DNA of 64,000 nt, from positions 176,288 through 240,287 of the forward strand of contig NW_002060977.1 of assembly GCF_000150275.1 (NCBI RefSeq). Direction: 5' to 3'. Positions 13,170-26,270 of this stretch are shown in pieces. This stretch comes from Trichoplax adhaerens. Taxonomy: Eukaryota; Placozoa; Uniplacotomia; Trichoplacea; Trichoplacidae. Below the pieces are notes generated by a model, which had not been told where the DNA came from, made no database searches, and was given only the letters and a program-made list of their open reading frames with translations. Numbering within the stretch: the first letter of the stretch is position 1; every line of letters starts with the position of its first letter. The position numbers were made by a program, and so were the translations under genes.

Positions 13170-13690
13170 AAACTTGGGCTATTTCTACCAGTACTTTCAG
13201 TTTCTATGAGAGAAGTATTTGAGAACTCGATTTCTCGGCTGATCTCCACAGACAACTGACTAATTATTACAATATTCTTCACGATATGAGTCTTGCCGTT
13301 TCTTGAGCAATTACTAACTTTATTCTACAAACACACGCGCTTAAATAGGTTTCTACAGTGAATTCCAATATTAGCAAGTGAGAGTTCATGCTTTACAAGT
13401 TACAGTAATTAGTATAATACCATTACTAAATACACATGTCGATATTCTCAGACTTAGATAGCTACAAGCTGTCAGGTGTTAAGACGCTTAACCTTCGTCC
13501 ATATACGGCTCAATTTTTAGAGATTAACACACTTTATAAACCTACAGTAAATTAACTGCTAACAACTTCTATTTTTATCTCATTTCTACCATCTTATTAT
13601 CAGCTACAAGCGCATTAAACATAGCACATAACCTTATCTTATCTATTCATAAGCATTCATTAATCAACAGTTACTTAATTAGTAACGGCG
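13170..13690. repeat. Dispersed repeat family F, copy 1
   Basis: Matches about 61,930-62,450 in the same orientation: shared words include GAGAACTCG, TTTCTCGGCTG, CAACTGA, ACGCGCTTAAATAG, GATTTCTAC-type runs and TTCGTCCAT near the 3' half. The copies are old and differ by substitutions and indels. The nature is probably LTR- or MITE-derived; no coding capacity is seen. Confidence 0.6.
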
Positions 13691-13704
13691 TACCGCGACA
13701 GAAG

Positions 13705-14258
13705 AGTTTCTAATTTAGATATTTGATATTCAAATACAGCACTAGTTTTTACGGTGATATATTCAGCCTATTGAAATTAGTAGTTCAACTAGGGAATCGA
13801 GAATAATCTTCTTATAATTCAAATCACTGTGATTGTAATTTACTTATGGTAGATTGTAGATTATCTTAGAAATGTTCCGTGATAAAACATGTGGTAATCT
13901 GACAATTTTGTATTAGTAATTCGATGTCTATGTTCGTAAATACTGTTGTCTTCATTAGGTAGCAGTAGATAAAATTAGTTTTTGATTCATAATATAATTA
14001 TCAGGTTTCATCGTTAATATTACTAACTAGGACGTCTGTTCTATTGTAAAAGAGTATATAAATGCGATAAATCGTATAATAAAGTTAGTTCTTATGATTA
14101 GTGTTTAACGTAAGATACGAGGCGTCGAAGTCTTTTTGTAGTCTACTAGTAGGAAAAGTGTTCCTGAAAGAGTAGATACTGCTCTCTGATATGTGGTTCA
14201 GGGAATCGATTGATTGATCATGCGTTACGTTATCTTGTTGCAAAGCTGTTTTGTAACA
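13705..14258 (+). mobile_element. Degenerate solo LTR, family A
   Basis: An older copy of the LTR seen intact near 23.8, 40.3 and 51.1 kb. The TATA region (AGAGTATATAAATGCG at about 14,051), the following AATAAAG, the TGTTTAACGTAA segment and the 3' end (GTTATCTTGTTGCAAAGCTG then TTTTGTAACA) are all present with many substitutions. Its 5' end abuts repeat family F and is not resolved. No internal retrotransposon genes flank it. Confidence 0.75.
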
Positions 14259-14259
14259 A

Positions 14260-17200
14260 TAGTATATACTAGAAATCTAAGTCGGTTTATATTATCTGAT
14301 TACTGATTTTCCTATAATCTGCTCACAAAGCTCGTTAATTTTAATATTAGTAGGCATATAACGCCAGTTTGAGATCTAAAATCAATGATATTCGATAATA
14401 TTTAGGATATACAGTGTCACCCGATAATAGCGCTTTTACTGATAGTAAAAATCTAGCTTTGTGACAACTTTAGCTATATTACTAACCTATTTACATATTT
14501 ATTGCATAAATTCCTAAAATTTGGATAAGTTACCATTACTAATAGTCTTTTTAGCGTTAATAATCCGTAATTCAATGCAATACACACTACTTATATTTCC
14601 CATTGCCCTTAAACTGATATATTATTAATGAACGAAAAGTTAGATGCCTAGCTCATCATTGATACAACTTTAACATCGCAAGTTATGATTCTGTAAATCT
14701 AAGTCCAATCGGAAACTGTTTTCTTAGTTATATTATTACTCCCACCACACGATCAAAACCTGGATGAAACTTTCAAACTGAGTACGAACGCAATGGACGG
14801 CTTGATGACTTCAATAAAGCCCAGAAATGTCAAATCAGATTCAGTAAGCCCATATTATTGTAGCTTCTTTAATTTTAAATGCCATGTAATGTTAAGATTC
14901 GACTTAATCTTGTATTATACTAATAGATTTACTTAATTATCTATGCTTTCTTTATGCTTAGTCCTATTTCATAAAGATCTGAAGTATTGATTGGCACAAG
15001 TTTTGGTTTAAGGCTAGGCTTGACATATTACATATCATTAAAATGATGTGGCTATTACTGGATCTGTAAGTTGGATAAGAGGAAAATTTCGAAGCAAAAT
15101 TTTGCAAAATTTGCTAAATTTCTAAATTTACTGATTTAGCCTTTAATGATGTCATGTCTGTTCTGCACATTTTCAATGTTTTCCATCTATGGTAGTTTTT
15201 GTTTCTTTATCATTTCAATTGATGTTATTACTCTTAACTTATATAGTCGTATGAATCTGCGGCGCGTATTATTAAATATATTTGGTTAGTAATAATTGAT
15301 TATTACTTATCATATTTACTATCCTTAATGACACTTACTTTATTCATTGCCGCAGTATATCGAAACAGTGTAGATTTTACATGTAACAACCATATCAAAT
15401 AGTCAAAGAAAAATATAAAGTCTAGATAATGTGTTATAGTTATGGTAAACTGTCCTAATGAATATTTTAAGATGAAAATTTAGCATCGGTTTATTATCAT
15501 AAATATAAAGTTCTGAAGTTAAGAATTTCTATTTTCTAAGCATTTTCTAAATTCAGTAAAGTTGTATTCATTAATTAAATTGTGAGGGATTAAAACTATA
15601 ATATATTATGCAACCGTCCCGTAACAAATATATTCGTATAGATTGGATTCTTCCTTCTCTACAATACTCAAAATTTTTACTAATCTTCAGTTAATGACAA
15701 ACTATAAAAGTAGGATAGATCAAATTGCCTATTTTTAACTGGCAAACAATCCAATTTAAAAGATAGCTTGCTTTTCACTGATATAAATCTGCTTCTACAG
15801 TAAGGATTTAATTAATAAACTATATTTAATAAAGCAGCTTATAAAGATAATCACTTATTATCCTTACGAATATTTGTCTGCAAAAAATAGATCGACTCAT
15901 TTTATTCCATTATTATCCATCGTTACTATACTTAAGGGCTGTAATCATGTCGATATCTGTTCTAGTTACGGTTACATATTACTGCTCTAAGAATATGTGG
16001 TTGATTTGTCTAAGCTTCAGATCGGAAATAAAGCAATTTTATTTCTATAGATCCATATAACTTAGCTAGGATGACCTCTGGTGATATCACTGAACGTGAA
16101 ATTTTAAAATATGTAGAAAGCATCAACTTTATTAGACCTTTATATAAAAATAATCTCAGTATTTCTCTACTCTAGCCAAGTGCAACTGCTAGAATGACTT
16201 TTAGAAAGAAATAATGAATAACTTAAGTTGTCCACTTATATACTTTCCGTACCATTACAGTTAGCGATATTCCACTCTATTTTACAATTCTTCAGGTTAT
16301 AATTAGTAACTTACACTGTGGCGGATCATTCATAATTTAATATATTAACAGCTACAGTAATTTTACAGATATCTTTTCGGACTAGTCATATCATGATACC
16401 CTAATATAGGAGTGACGTATCTATTGACCTTTGACATCAATCATGATTCAAAAGCTTACTGCTTCAGATTATTGGTGTTCGTTCTCTAGCACAAAACCTT
16501 CATCTAAAGTCTGTAGTTATGAGTTAACAAATAAGGCTTATGATAAATTTACAGAAGTAAGCTATCATACATCATAACAAGCATATGTAATAATCTACGA
16601 TCTAATTCTATGTTTTATTATGCCACCGTTCTTAATTTAAGAGCACCTATTTTCTCATAAATTGTTAAAACGCTGATGCTCAATTGTAAATAAACGTATA
16701 GCTGATATTTCATACAAATTTATTGTTTTTGTACGTATAACTGTAACCGTTAGTGGTGTGTTTTGAACTTTACTACTAACATGTAATGGGTAGACTTCAT
16801 GACAAGACCAACCAGACCGTCTTTGCTGACCATCAATTAATATTCAGAGTTGTTGAAGAATAGCAGGGTAAGCAAAGGATTCTTTAGAGATAACACTTAA
16901 TAAAATCTCTTACTTTTTATGATAAATTCACATGCTTATCTAATGCTATGGACTAGATACTATGCTTAATAGTATTTGCATTACCCAGCTGTTGCTACAT
17001 GTACCAGTCAGTACTTTACGCACTATACGTATCGCAGAATTAATGTAGGATTTAGGATCGTCAATTTCATATTTTCGGTCCATCATTTTCATGTTTCAGT
17101 GTAACTATAGAAGAAAGCAGATATAAAAATGCTGCGTAAATTTTCTTTATAGCAATATCAAATACAGTTGGCGCAGAAATATGTTATGAAATGAGATTTT

Positions 17201-18300
17201 AGTTACGTTGCTAATACATTTCTATATTTTAAGCTCACTACAGCTTTAATCCATTCTATTTAACGATAGGAGTACATAGAGTGAAATATAAAATTTGTAT
17301 TATGTAAGTCCATAGAAGAGACTATAGATAAAATGCTTACCTAAATAGGTAGAGGGAAGCTAGTAAAACATTGGTTTTACCAAACTGTATAACGGTATGC
17401 TAAGAACGATTATTATCAGTTCAATACCTTAGCTCTACTCGATTCGTCTGGAGATTTTTAGTAAACCCTCCTTGATTACAAGTAGAAGAGTTTCGAAAAA
17501 GTAACCATGGAGTTTAAATAATTTGATAGTAAAGAGAGATCATTTTAGTCGCATACATAGAAAATTGATAACTTAACTAATAGAGCAGACATCTGCTTGA
17601 AATTTGCTAGCTCAAATCATTTCTCATTATTGAATGTTACTATTAAATGAAACATGATCAATTTTGTAGATACAAGTCATCTAATGCGACAAGGCTTGGC
17701 CTAAATTTCTCGGCCTAGACCAGTTACGTATGTTTTATCAAGGTTTTCATCTAGCGTTAGCGCAATTAATTTGATTGAAATTGTCCGCTTAAATTGGCTA
17801 GCCTAAACAGAATATGGTTACGTATATACGATGTATTTCAACCTCAGTTTGAAACGGTTAAAATTTTTACCTAAGAGCGATACGGCATTTAATCACTTAT
17901 AGGCTATAGATAAGTCTTTTTAATTAACTATGTGAGTTGATAGTTAGTCTAGATTATAAGAAACGCCACAGGAAAAACCTAGGATAATCGTCAGTCACTA
18001 AAGGATGTGCGAGAGTTAGGGTTAGAGCTAAGTTAAGGTATAAATTGCGGACCAATTGCTCTATAACGGATATATTGCATTCGCCATGGGTATAGTCTTT
18101 AACAAGAGAGAAAAATGGATAAAGCTTACTGAGAACGTTAATTTAATTTTGTATGAGGTTTGAATTAATTAAATTAACATCAGTTTTACATTTATCATTA
18201 TGATTAAGGAAAAATATGTTTGCTGGAGGTGACATTGTTCTTCAGTCCGTTCGTTATCTGTCCTCAGATGGTTATATCTTCAGTTACAAATCGTACATAT
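14260..18300. other. Intergenic region without recognisable genes
   Basis: Four kilobases upstream of the third four-TM gene. No splice-compatible exon, RNA gene or intact repeat family was recognised. A short TTAGGGTTAG run occurs near 18,016, too short to call a telomeric tract. Confidence 0.5.
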
Positions 18301-18331
18301 TAAATATTTCCCTTGCTATCATATTTTCAAA

Positions 18332-21249
18332 ATGGCGTCTGCACAGATTCAATATCGACATATGACTCATCCTTATATGCTGCCACCACAGGTTAAATCA
18401 GTGGCCCTTGGTCTTGCCGTTTCTCAAATGCTTCTTGGCTTGTTAGGTCTGATTGCAGGCATATTAGGCTTTACGCTATACCGATCTTACATGAATATTG
18501 TCATATTACTCGGCGTTGACATATGGACATGTTCATTTGTAAGTTTGTATTCAGCTTTAGATTCTTGCAGTTGTTCATTGTAAATATCCCTATTAATTAA
18601 GACGAAATAACTACCATAAAAGTAATTTTATCTCTTTACCGCACAAATGAAAATCCTTATCATCTTATGCAACGTGGTGCTATATGCATTTATTATTGTC
18701 TAAATACTAGTATCTATACATCTTGTGATCCAACCAATTTGGCCCAGATAATAAAATCATAATTTTTACATTTTAAGTGATATTTTCTATCAGGCTTTAA
18801 CATGCAAATGAATAATAGTCATTAAATATAAAGTCAGTTCGCTACAAATTATGCTGATAAAAATGACAAGATACGCAATCTATTACAATGTTTAATATCA
18901 ATCTATTCTGTAATTACTGTAGGCTTTCCCATTCAGGTCCTTTCAATATAATAAATATGTATACTAGCAGATATAAAATTCAATCCATTGCAAATCAGTC
19001 TATATTAAAGTTTTCGTAGATAATTCGTAACTTTTAACTACTTTCTAGTACACGACAGTTTTAGGCTATCGTCGTATTTTAGTATTAAGGTATGAAATAA
19101 TAAATTTAATAGATTATATGTGAGATTGCGATCCTGAATGAATATGAATGCGTTACTTAGAGTGTGTTAATTCTATTGCTCACGCTATTTAGCGTGTAGA
19201 ACAGTACAGCAAATTAGTGCCTTATGGTTATGCAGATCGAATACTTCGTGTAGGATTGGTACAACCGGAAACAAAATCGCATCTAGATTTAGTAGCATTT
19301 TATAGTGCAATAACCAGTTTACAATAAATATGGACGTCTAGAATATATATCGTGAACTTATTGTGTACTTGATTATATTCAAAAAACTTAGATTAGAATT
19401 TTGATATATTATGCAATGTTTGATGGAGCATAATAAATCATGTCAGATACGGATGTTTGCCTGTACAGTACAGTTTAATATATTGCTCCAATATAGATTA
19501 ATTTATCGAAACTTTGTATTTCAAGTATTTCTAAGGATAGTGTCTTATTCAAATAATAGTTCATTATGTAACGTAACTGTATAGCGATAGCATTTAGCAA
19601 TATATACCGCTAATGTTTCGACCATCTAAATTTACGTAAATCATGCAGTAGTCTACTCTACCGAGTGATATTAAACATAGAATTGAAGATTTTACATATT
19701 GTTACTCTTAACCTTTTGATAGGATTGAAAGTTAGAACGAAATATTTATTTCCCATTTAGTCTTTGATCTTACTAATATTTTCTATCATAAATGAAGAGA
19801 AGATAATATTAAGTTTTATTTCTTAGATAGTTCTCGATATAAGTCGGTATTAGGAAAATAATACTATCTCTTGAAGTCAATATCGCTATATCGTCAGTGT
19901 TTAATTTTTTATGATTTTAAATCAAAGTTTCATTTGTAAAGAAGATCAAACTTTTGGTGACTTTTGCTACATAAAGAATTGGATCTTAAATAATTTAATT
20001 GAGTCAATGAAGCCTTTACTATTAATATTTGATAAACAATTTATTTAAGAACTGCTTTCAGCTGTTCATAGCTATTAGAAATTTGATTGCAATATCTAAG
20101 ATTTAGCTTTCGGCATTCTTGGTGTGATCCTTCAATAATCATTTTACATTATACATATCTGCTGACAAGCGGCTGAAGATGAATATTTACATTATAATTC
20201 AAATTAAATATCTTCCTTTATTAATGTTTTTAATAGTATCTCATAAGCGGACTACTTGGTATGGGCTTACATATAAATCCAGCAAATTATAGATTGGTAA
20301 ATAAATTCTTAACCCTTTAGTATACCTCGGCAAAATATACCAATACCAATCATTTGATATCCAAATGGCTCCTTATTGATTGAATTAACTTATTTATTTT
20401 TTTTATTAGATGCATGCTTACTTTGCCTTTACTATCATTAGCTTCATTGTGTGCGTAGCCCAGTGCACTTTCTCTGCTATTTCACTTTTCTTCTACTATG
20501 TTCGGTACACATTTTGGCATAGTTTAGCGTCATTACTCATTGGAATGCTAGAGTTTGGCTTCAGTTTAGGGAATATTATTTTACTTGGACACCTTGTCTA
20601 TTGCAAATCATTACAGGTGAATCAATGACGTGATAAAGTATAGATTTCAAAAAGCAAAAAAATATCAACAACTTAGTGTTGTTTGGAAGATCAATATGTT
20701 AATATTCGAGAGATTGCTATCTATAAAACTACTCTTAGAAATATAGAACATTTTTGAAGTATTTAAAAATAACAATTTTCTACGTTATGTACAATTTCTG
20801 CAACATTTTAATGTTCTGAAAGGCAAGTGCAACAGTAGTCTATCCTCCAAACCAGCAAATGTTGATGCAAGAATATAATTCTCCTTCAGGTAATGTAAAG
20901 AATAAAATTATATTACTTTTATATATTAAATTACTTGTTTTGAGTACAGGTCTTTATTACATACTTTATCATTACGTCAGTTGAAGCTGTGTTAAGTAGA
21001 ACTTTAGCCGCAGAAACTCGCATTTCTGAAAACTTCCAACCACCACCACCTCCTCAGCCTATACCAAATAATAATATTAAAGATAATGATACTCCCGAAT
21101 CTAAACGTCATTCGCGCTCTAGAAATTCATCTATAAGACAAAGTAGCGATGAATATTCCTCATCTGACACGTCTGAAGATATAGAGCTAGCTTCGAAGCA
21201 TCGATCTAGACGCTCAGGAAGGTCTAGAAGAAAACATCATCGACGTTAG
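18332..21249 (+). CDS. Four-transmembrane MS4A/CD20-like protein with long Ser/Arg-rich tail, copy 3 (5 exons)
   Basis: Exons 18332-18538, 20237-20296, 20410-20616, 20823-20889 and 20981-21249 give 269 residues with phases 0, 0, 0, 1, the same plan as copies 1 and 2. TM1 is at about 23-50, TM2 about 55-79 (GVDIWTC, then YLISGLLGMG from the 60-bp exon 2), TM3 about 93-118, TM4 about 126-153, ending LVYC as in copy 1. The cytoplasmic tail (about 154-269) has a Tyr-Pro-Pro site, a run of five prolines, an Asp/Ser acidic patch and a very basic Ser/Arg/His C-terminus ending KHHRR-stop. The start ATG sits in AAAATGG. Splice acceptor 20980 was chosen because an upstream AG (20949) leads to a stop. 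The basic tail suggests binding of acidic lipid or protein, but that is inference. AATAAA at 21769-21774 is a possible poly(A) signal. Confidence 0.83.
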
Positions 21250-21969
21250 AAGTAATAGTAAGATTAAACTAGGAAATGCTACAAAAATTTAAGGACGAGT
21301 TTGTTCAAAATTTCTAATCGAAGACAAAGTTCAGAATTTCTTTAAAATTGCTAAGAAACCTTGTTGGCTAAGGAGTTACATTAAATTAAAAACTACCCGT
21401 GAAAATGTTGCAGTGCAATTTTGTAAACCCAAAATCGTCTTAATCTTGTCAGATTATTAGCATTTTTTGTAGCAGCTCATCTAATTTGATCATAATTTTT
21501 AAGTGGTTCAATATTCTTATTATATTAAGTAAATTAAAGGTTATCTTCCTACGGCAGGTTGTGCAGATAATATAGATTTTAAAGGGACATAAGTTCATTA
21601 CAAGCACGTTTATATGGCTATTTTGTATTTTTTCGGTAAATAATTGATTTTAACTATTTCTTACTAGTTATTAGGAGCTTACCTGAGTCTTAAATATTAA
21701 ATTTCAAATCTTGCTTTGTAGTTAATTCATTGTGCTTAAAAAAATCAACAAAACTGGCGTAAGCAATCAATAAAGAATATTTCAGTCATTTATATGGGCC
21801 TGGTTTTTATTACTAAATGAATCTAAAGTGAATGCGAATTCTACTTTCAATGACACTAGTTTATCAGAATGTATCTACTACAATTCTCTTCAGCTGATGT
21901 TTGCAATAAGCAAAAATTGCAACTACTATTAATAATCAAATAATATCATTAGTATAATGTCAAGCTGGT

Positions 21970-22440
21970 TTTCTCTGATATCTACTAGAGAGAGGACTCA
22001 AAATATAGACAAACTTCGATCATCGGAAGGTCTCAGTAAATTACGCATTTGTTCACAAGATAAACTGTGAATATAAACTTCATCGCAAAAATTAGCCAAT
22101 TTATAGTTAATCTGCATTAATATTAATTATCAAGACCTGAATATGCAATAGAGTATCTTTAAAATAATAATAAAGAACTGCAATTTCTTGAAAAATTTAC
22201 TTTATTATATAAGGCAGGTTCGTCTAACTACCAATGACTATCTGACTACAATCAGACTATCTAAACATTACAGAAAACATTCATCATTTATGCAATTATC
22301 GCAAACCAATTTTATGACTAGGTAACGTAAAGGTCCACTTCTACAAATTCATACTAATCTTTTCGTTTATGACTTTTACGTTCCGTAAAATAAAGAAATG
22401 ATTTTACTCAGTAATTTGTAGAGCTTATATACTCTTTGGC
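21970..22440. repeat. Dispersed repeat family D, copy 1
   Basis: Shares CTTCATCG-AAAA-T-GCC words, TTTACTTTATTA and GGTTCGTCTAACTACCAA with about 35,130-35,530, and weaker matches with about 61,260-61,350 (minus-strand version at 58,555-58,640). The element looks LTR-derived but I could not define its ends. Confidence 0.5.
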
Positions 22441-22559
22441 AGCAGCTAACGTTGATGAATCATCTTTTAATAGTTCTTATAGATACCATATAGATATCTC
22501 TGACTGATTTTATATTGTCGAACTACTGTACGTCCATTTAGAGAATCATTTTAGGACAT

Positions 22560-22850
22560 GTACATTGCACAATTTACCGTTCTATTATAGTACAATATTA
22601 AACGTGCAGATTTGTCTAAGCTCTATTATCCGGTTTATCTTAGTCATTTTCAACTGTTCTTATAAGAGGAAGGATTTGGAAATCTTCTCAAATGGACGGA
22701 TGTATGAATAAACGTTAATATTCAAGACTATTTTTCGGTGTTTACGTTCATGTGCCACATTATGGAATTAGTCAAATTTTGGGTTACGTAGGCTAGTCAA
22801 CAGTAATAGTAGGAGACTACGGTATTACTCAATCAAAACAGAGCATTGGT
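22560..22850 (+). repeat. Dispersed repeat family E, copy 1
   Basis: The reverse complement recurs at about 41,970-42,230. Shared landmarks are TATCCGGTTTATCTTAG, CAACTGTT, AATATTCAAG, TTTTGGGTTACGTAGGC and the AGTAATAG-AGGAGACTA box. The last box also occurs near 12,750. No coding capacity is seen. Confidence 0.6.
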
Positions 22851-22979
22851 TTTACTAAATTTAGTCAGCTGATATTTCACGGTAGTTCGTACCTTGACAG
22901 CAGTTATATGTCGAATGACTTTTTTTACCTATACAATCATGTCTTACCGATAAAGTAGTAAGTTCAAATCTAAATCCAC

Positions 22980-23500
22980 TATCGCGATCTATTCGTAATT
23001 CGCAGTCATAATTAATTTCAAGTTACGGCCTTTGCTGCAATGAAAATTTCTAACCCGACAAAAGATTAAGTTGAAGTATTCATTAAGCTAAAGCTAAACT
23101 AGGCCTGACGCTAACAAAATAACAGAATTTGAATTATGCCATATAAAGGGTTGTAAGTACTGATTAAACGAGATTTACTAAAATTTTCTAGTTACGATTT
23201 TTGTAACAATGAAAGGCTTTCAACATTACAAAAGACCTTATTTAAGTTGACATATTAATTAAGCTATAGCTAAACCGGACCTAAAAATAACAAGCTAAAA
23301 GAATTTAATCATATAAAAAGGTAGCGAGCAATATCTTTAGTCGGGCCCGTTTTGCTCTGAAAATATTTTAGGTGACCATTGATTTTTAGCCTTCTAGTAC
23401 GATATTTCGTCAACTTAGGTACATTGATGAAGAGTAGTAATTGAATAAGATTTACTGAAACCTAAGGTTACAATATTTGTTGCAATAAAAGGGTTTCTAA
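22980..23500. repeat. Local imperfect tandem repeat (about 168-bp unit)
   Basis: A unit containing AGTTACG, GCAATGAAA, TTAAGTTGA, ATTAAGCTA-AGCTAAAC and CATATAAA appears at about 23,020 and 23,189, with a third partial unit at about 23,460. The block is diverged and non-coding. Confidence 0.5.
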
Positions 23501-23802
23501 TACTACAATTAATTGGCGTAATAAGTTTAAATCAGCTGCACCTTATGATAGTAATATGATATGCTTGCTACGATATACAGGGGCCCAGGGTAAATTTTTT
23601 GGGAACGAAACGGTATATCCCCCAAAAATGGCACGCCGGCATATTATTATTGGTGTAGGATCTTTAACCATTTATTTGAGCAATAATTTATAATTTCAGT
23701 TCTATTTGGCATGAATTATAAATTGATAAGTAAAGTTCAAACCTGTTATTCGAAAATACCGACATACTTAGAAGAAAGAATTTCCTCTCAGAAGTCCCTG
23801 TT

Positions 23803-24432
23803 TGTGACAGTATTATATACTATATTAGAGTAGAAATATCTATGTTAGGATTATTCTGTTAGCTTATCCTTATTTAGTTAACTTCCAATTTGGATATTCT
23901 GTGTTTTAATATAGCACTGACTTTTTATGACCGTGACACATATACACATACTGAAATTACTAGTTATAATAGGGAATGCGAATCATCTACTTACAGTTCC
24001 AATCATTGTGATTGTAACTTACTTATGGTAGATTGTAAATTATCATGGAAATTTTCCGTGATAGGACATATCGTAATCTGACTATTCTGTATTAGTCATC
24101 AGATGTCTATGTTTGTAAATACTGTTGTCTGCATTAAGGGAGCAGTAGCTAAAATTAATATCTAATTCAGTGAATGATTCCAAAGTTAATCGTACTAACT
24201 ATGACTCATGAACTATTGAGGAAGAGTATATAAATGCAGTATATCGTGTAATAAAGTGGATTCTTAAACTTAGTGTTTAACGTAAAATACGAGGCGTTTA
24301 AGTCTTTGTGTATTCTGTTAGTAGAGCAAAAGTGTTTGTGATAGTGCAGATATCGTTCCTTGATACGTAGTTCAAGGAATTGACTTATTGATCGTACGTT
24401 ATGTTATCTTGTTGCGAAGCTGTTTTGTGAAA
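23803..24432 (+). mobile_element. Solo LTR, family A
   Basis: A 630-bp element beginning TGTGACAG and ending TTTTGTGAAA (TTTTGTGACA in sister copies). The flanks are CTGTT and TTGTT, a 5-bp target duplication with one mismatch. It holds a TATA box (TATATAAA, 24227-24234) and AATAAA 16 bp further on (24250-24255), the order expected of an LTR promoter and poly(A) site. A 62-codon open frame is shared with the other copies but is only LTR sequence. No gag or pol lies beside it. Confidence 0.88.
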
Positions 24433-26209
24433 TTGTTATAGCATTCGTCAGATATCGAATTTTAGCCTAATATTGAATGAAATAGATGTTAATATAGGAT
24501 GAGCTGAAAAGGATACTAGTAGGAGAATATAGATAGTATTGCTTGCTCATAATCATAGAAGTTTGGCGAATTATAGATAATATAAATCGATCAAAGGCGA
24601 TACTAGACTACCATCAATGACTACTGTAAGAAGAAATTTAATTCCTAGATAGTTTGCAGCATTCACCAACTTATTTAGCTTATTGTAAATAAACACAAAT
24701 ACGTTGCGACTTGGCCGACGTAATAGCTATCCAGATAATATAGTTGAAGATAATGATTAATACTTTAACGGTATTTTAAAAACGAGTGATTGCAATTATA
24801 AAGTAAAATTAAATGAGTATATAGCATATAATATCAATATGTAATCTTATAATAAGTCTTAATATAGATATATAAGAATTTAATATACGAAATAGCATAG
24901 GCTAGATCAAAGCTCTAAATGTAGCCAGTCAAGTACTCATATCATGATATTATGTTGTGCTAGTTGATAGAAGTAAATAAGCAAAAGTTGCGTAATAAAA
25001 AGAACTAATTCACATCTACTCTTGGAGTAACTAACGTGTAAAAATAATAAAATAGAAATATAACGATCTATATTAGCAGATGTCACAGATTTAATCGCTT
25101 TTAGTCGACTGTAATGTTAGCATTCAACATGAATGCCATCTTTTCAATTTTTATGATGAGGCAATGATTTTTATTTTGCATCTTTAATAAGAAAATATTT
25201 AAATATCCATGCGTATCTCGTTATAACTAGTTTTAATTAATTACCATATAGCATCTTTGCCAATAAAAGAGTTAATCAAGCTGTTTGCATCGGAGTAAAT
25301 AACCAAGGAAGATTGAACTTAGATAATCCGCCTCAAATTTAACTGGGTACAATCCAGTAAACATGTAATTTTAATTGTTTAATGAATTAGAATAGTTGCA
25401 GAAATGAAGACTATATACTACAAGTATTGTCAGTTTGGTTTGTATCAGTCTCTTTTAAACATAATTAGTTAATTTCATGGTTTTACTGTTCGCTTAATTG
25501 AGATATTTTTTGTTTTAATTAATTTAATGCTAATAATTTTTTGTGAACAATTACAGGTATAATTTGAATAATTAACCATCTGTTCATTACGATTAAATCT
25601 TTGTTATTTTATTGATATGATATCAATAGATCGACTGAGCCATTATTCATTGAGGGGCAACACTACCGTGACTAGGCAAAGAAATTTCTATATTTGGTGT
25701 CATCATTCAATAATTAATAATTAAAAAATCGAGAGCTTCGCATTGATAAAACCAGAGTCTAAGCAGCTGGCAGTATCGGATTTATTTACTAATAAATCAA
25801 AAAGCAATATTGGTCAGGAGAATTTATAGCTAGATCTCGCGAATTTGATTATTCGCATAGGATTGAAACAATAGAGTAAAAGTTATAAATCTATTAAATG
25901 CGGGGTAAGCAAGTGATTTGCTAATAAGTCTAAACATAAAAAGATAAAATTTATTCTAGTTTTGTCAAATTTACCAGCTTTAAGATTGAATGAATATAAC
26001 CCTCAGATTTTAAGCAAATACGTCATTTCTTAATGTAAGAGATTATTTTATCCTTCTCCATATATTAATTTTTAGAAAATACTTTGAATCCAGTTTCTAC
26101 TTACTTTAAATAACTTAAATTACCAATCAAGGACGCCTTAAATACATATTACCAATCTATCTCCGCGTAAAAAATCGGACAAAATCATATATATGGTATA
26201 TTAAAAATT

Positions 26210-26270
26210 ATGAGGCTGCAAAATTTACGATTCGTGGTCTGTATATTACTGTTAATAATGAAATCAAGAG
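26210..26270 (+). CDS. LGR exon 1: signal peptide
   Basis: ATG at 26,210 opens 20 codons plus one base: a basic start (Met-Arg-Leu-Gln), then a hydrophobic core reading FVVCILLLIM, then Lys-Ser-Arg. The donor AGAG|GTAAGA is strong and phase 1, matching the phase-1 acceptor of the Cys-rich exon at 30,769. A 61-bp signal exon of the same phase lies at 61,691. Its link to the distant LRR exons is inference from strand, order and phase. Confidence 0.62.

Noticed and set aside
23890-24081. Conserved 62-70 codon frame also present at 40,423-40,635 and 51,466-51,657
   Set aside because: Its conservation comes from lying in young copies of the family A LTR, upstream of the LTR TATA box; no coding signature.
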